DNA of 15,771 nt, taken from the NCBI GenBank assembly GCA_002305765.1, contig DBQU01000045.1:1-15771 (forward strand). Reading direction: 5' to 3'. Positions 14,002 through 15,771 of the stretch are shown here, in pieces. The stretch is from Deltaproteobacteria bacterium UBA1386. Its GTDB lineage: Bacteria; Desulfobacterota; Syntrophorhabdia; Syntrophorhabdales; Syntrophorhabdaceae. The notes under the pieces were generated by a model. It was not told the DNA's origin and did no database searches. It saw nothing but the letters and a program-made list of their open reading frames with translations. Numbering within the stretch: position 1 is the stretch's first letter; each line of letters begins with the position of its first letter. The position numbers and the translations under genes are program-made.

Positions 14002-15561
14002 CTACAGGAACTCTCTCAGCGCGTGGACTATGTTGTGGATGGCGTCCTCCGTGTTGACGCGGAGAGTGCGGTAGCGAGGAAGCTCTTCCGGGTCTTCAAG
14101 GTGTTCGAGCTGGTGATCGAGCACGGCGATGTCCGCGTCGGAGATATCCGTACCCGCCTCCATCCTCTTTCTGATCCTCTCCTTCAGGACGGCCTCGCTG
14201 GCGAAGCAGTGAATGAAGAAAGGATTAAGCCCCCTCTCGATACAGGTCTCATGGAAATCCCGTCTTTGCTCCGCCCTGAGGTAGGTCGCGTCGACGATCA
14301 CCTTCTTTCCCATCCCGGCGTGCTCGGTCGCCCTGTCCAGCATCAGGCGGTAGATCCGGTTGGTGAGCTCGGGAGTGTAGATCCCTTCTCCAAAGGAACT
14401 GTACGCGTGCCTGCCCTTCCTCACGCCCGTTATCTCCTTCCTCATCTCGTCCGACCTGAGGATCACGGCGTTGGGTGAGAAATCCCTCGCGATCGTCGAT
14501 TTGCCCGATCCCGACAGACCCATGAAGACCACCGGATTGAATGGCTTCTGGAAGTGGTTGATGTAATGATCGGCAAGGCCGAAGTAGTCCCGGGCCCTCG
14601 CCACAGCCCCTTCCCTTTGCGACCTGTCTTCCACGCCCCTGGCGGCGAATCCCTCCACCTTGCCCCGCACGACGGCGCGGTACACCTTGTAGAACCGGAG
14701 CAGTTCCTCATCGAGGGCCTTCGGCTGGTGTGCGAAATAGGCCTTGTGGAGCCTCGCCGACAGGTCGAACCTTCCCCGGTATTCGAGGTCCATGAAGAGA
14801 AAAGCGATGTCCTCCAGGATATCGATGACCCTGAAACCCCTGTTGAACTCGATGCAGTCGAATATGACGGGAGGATGCTCCAGACAGACATGCTGACAGT
14901 GGAGGTCCCCGTGGCCTTCCCGGATGAACCCCTTCCTCCTTCTCTCAGCAAACCTGGCCCTGTGGTCGACTATGAACGCGCGGGTATACCGCGCGATCGA
15001 AGCGAGGGTCTTCCTGCCGACGGTCAGTGCCGTGAAGGGCCTTATCTGCTCGAAATTCTCCTCCGTGGCGGCGCCTATGGATTCGACACCTCCGAACCCG
15101 CGCCCCCTGTACGGCACGATGTCCTCGTGGAAGCGGGCCAGCGTCCTGCCCACGTCTTCCAGCGAGCCATACAGGGGCCGCCCTTCGCCGATCAGCTTGA
15201 AAAGCAGGCGCTCCAGGGGGATGCGCTTCATTCTTACCGCGTATTCCACAGGCAGACCCCGTCCCTTCCGGGCAAAACTGAACCCGGCATGGCTCCTGTA
15301 AAAGGGCTGAACGCCGAGATAAATGTCCTTTGCAAGACGGGAATTGAGCACCACCTCCTGTTCGCAGAAGAATCGGCGCTTCTTCAACGTCGAGAAATCG
15401 AGAAAACCGAAATTCACCGCTTTCTTCACTTTGTAAACAAACCTGTCACCGATGAACACGTGTGATATGTGCGTCTCCACGTGCGAGACGGCACGCGTTC
15501 TCTCGGGATAGTTTCGGGGATCAAGGAGAAAATCGGTGAGTGTCTGATCCGTCTGTTCCAT
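14002..15561 (-). CDS. APH-like kinase fused to a P-loop ATPase/kinase domain (COG2187-COG0645 type)
   Basis: This 519-aa two-domain protein has an aminoglycoside-phosphotransferase-like N-terminal half (about 15-315). It shows the nucleotide-lobe start (FVYKVKKAVNFGFLDFSTL, about 41-59), a Brenner-type catalytic loop HGDLHCQHVCL with His217 and Asp219, and a metal-binding IFDCIEFN segment with Asp235. The Asn usual in HxDxxxxN is His224. The C-terminal half (about 342-515) has Walker A GLSGSGKST (348-356), a RSDEMRKE segment and VIVDATYLRAEQR, like small gluconate/zeta-type kinases. Fusions of this kind are widespread and generally annotated as AAA-family ATPases; their substrate is not established. 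The ATG at 15561 is chosen because the promoter at 15584-15612 lies upstream of it but downstream of the longer ATG at 15648. Confidence 0.88.
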   Translation of the reverse strand: MEQTDQTLTDFLLDPRNYPERTRAVSHVETHISHVFIGDRFVYKVKKAVNFGFLDFSTLKKRRFFCEQEVVLNSRLAKDIYLGVQPFYRSHAGFSFARKGRGLPVEYAVRMKRIPLERLLFKLIGEGRPLYGSLEDVGRTLARFHEDIVPYRGRGFGGVESIGAATEENFEQIRPFTALTVGRKTLASIARYTRAFIVDHRARFAERRRKGFIREGHGDLHCQHVCLEHPPVIFDCIEFNRGFRVIDILEDIAFLFMDLEYRGRFDLSARLHKAYFAHQPKALDEELLRFYKVYRAVVRGKVEGFAARGVEDRSQREGAVARARDYFGLADHYINHFQKPFNPVVFMGLSGSGKSTIARDFSPNAVILRSDEMRKEITGVRKGRHAYSSFGEGIYTPELTNRIYRLMLDRATEHAGMGKKVIVDATYLRAEQRRDFHETCIERGLNPFFIHCFASEAVLKERIRKRMEAGTDISDADIAVLDHQLEHLEDPEELPRYRTLRVNTEDAIHNIVHALREFL

Positions 15562-15583
15562 GTGACGCTCTCGGCTATACTCT

Positions 15584-15612
15584 ATGCTAGTATCTATTAG
15601 CCGCGAAAGCAA
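15584..15612 (-). promoter_or_regulatory. Promoter of the APH-like kinase/ATPase gene
   Basis: On the minus strand TTGCTT (15607-15612) and TAGCAT (15584-15589) are spaced by exactly 17 nt. Transcription should start near 15577, about 16 nt before the ATG at 15561. This independent start agrees with the terminator just upstream at 15650-15679. Confidence 0.6.
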
Positions 15613-15649
15613 GGCCCTGCCACGGCGGCCCGACAAGATCCCGGGCACG

Positions 15650-15679
15650 AAAAAAAGGCCGGCTCGTGAAGCCGGCCTT
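15650..15679 (-). terminator. Intrinsic terminator of the gene entering from the right edge
   Basis: AAGGCCGGCT (15655-15664) and AGCCGGCCTT (15670-15679) form a perfect stem around a 5-nt loop. On the minus strand it is followed by a T7 run (15650-15656). It lies 11 bp after the stop codon of the partial gene. Confidence 0.88.
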
Positions 15680-15690
15680 CAAGTTGATCT

Positions 15691-15771
15691 TTACGGGTCC
15701 CGCCGGGGAAGGATGCAGACAGCCTTCCGCTGTGCGACTTCTTCCTCTATCACGCCTTCCGTATCGAGCAC
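15691..15771 (-). CDS. C-terminal 26 codons of a gene cut by the window edge
   Basis: The minus strand is open from the window edge to TAA (15691-15693) and encodes a C-terminus containing EGVIEEEVAQRKAVCILPRR. A strong terminator 11 bp beyond the stop supports a real gene end. The fragment is too short for me to recognise the product. Confidence 0.55.
   Translation of the reverse strand: MLDTEGVIEEEVAQRKAVCILPRRDP

Overview
The window is GC-rich DNA (about 60% by eye) from a Gram-negative bacterium. A signal-peptide outer-membrane beta-barrel protein with a C-terminal Phe, a periplasmic binding protein and an envelope-anchored sensor kinase all imply two membranes. The mix of PAS-rich signalling, a CoA-disulfide-reductase-type flavoprotein with a rhodanese tail, and several conserved unknown genes is typical of Desulfobacterota (former Deltaproteobacteria). 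That placement is an inference; no rRNA or marker gene is present. I see no tRNA, CRISPR array, IS element or phage gene.

Left part (1-4970): a consensus promoter leads into a large hybrid histidine kinase (157-3891: Cache-type sensor, four PAS domains, kinase core, receiver). An orphan amino-acid-type periplasmic binding protein follows (4056-4853), and then a 17-bp inverted repeat lies in the convergent gap. On the minus strand, 4971-5984 encodes an omptin-like outer-membrane protease in which all four catalytic positions can be aligned.

Middle (5985-10926): a TraX-family membrane protein (6258-6956) converges with a six-hairpin-toroid-like protein of unknown role (6982-8151, minus). The latter is divergent from a LURP-one/tubby-like small protein (8396-8860), and each of this pair has its own clear sigma70-type promoter. 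Next is a CoA-disulfide reductase/NADH oxidase-type flavoprotein fused to a rhodanese domain (9061-10761), with a promoter whose -10 is overlapped by a small dyad.

Right part (10927-15771), all genes on the minus strand: a soluble protein made only of PAS domains (10927-12090); a 328-bp gap containing a strong plus-strand intrinsic terminator with no gene in front of it; and a probable operon of a 57-aa zinc ribbon (13734-13907), a 126-aa unknown protein (13333-13713) and a shortened J-domain protein (12419-13246). Beyond that lie an APH-like kinase/P-loop ATPase fusion (14002-15561) with its own promoter, and the last 26 codons of another gene (15691-15771) ended by a textbook terminator.

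The genes do not form one pathway. The themes are signal sensing (two PAS proteins and a binding protein), envelope functions (omptin, TraX) and redox/protein homeostasis (flavoprotein-rhodanese, J-protein cluster). The best candidates for something undescribed are the zinc ribbon/unknown/J-protein cluster with paired CCGATCGG palindromes, the orphan terminator that suggests a small RNA, and the omptin outside its usual hosts.
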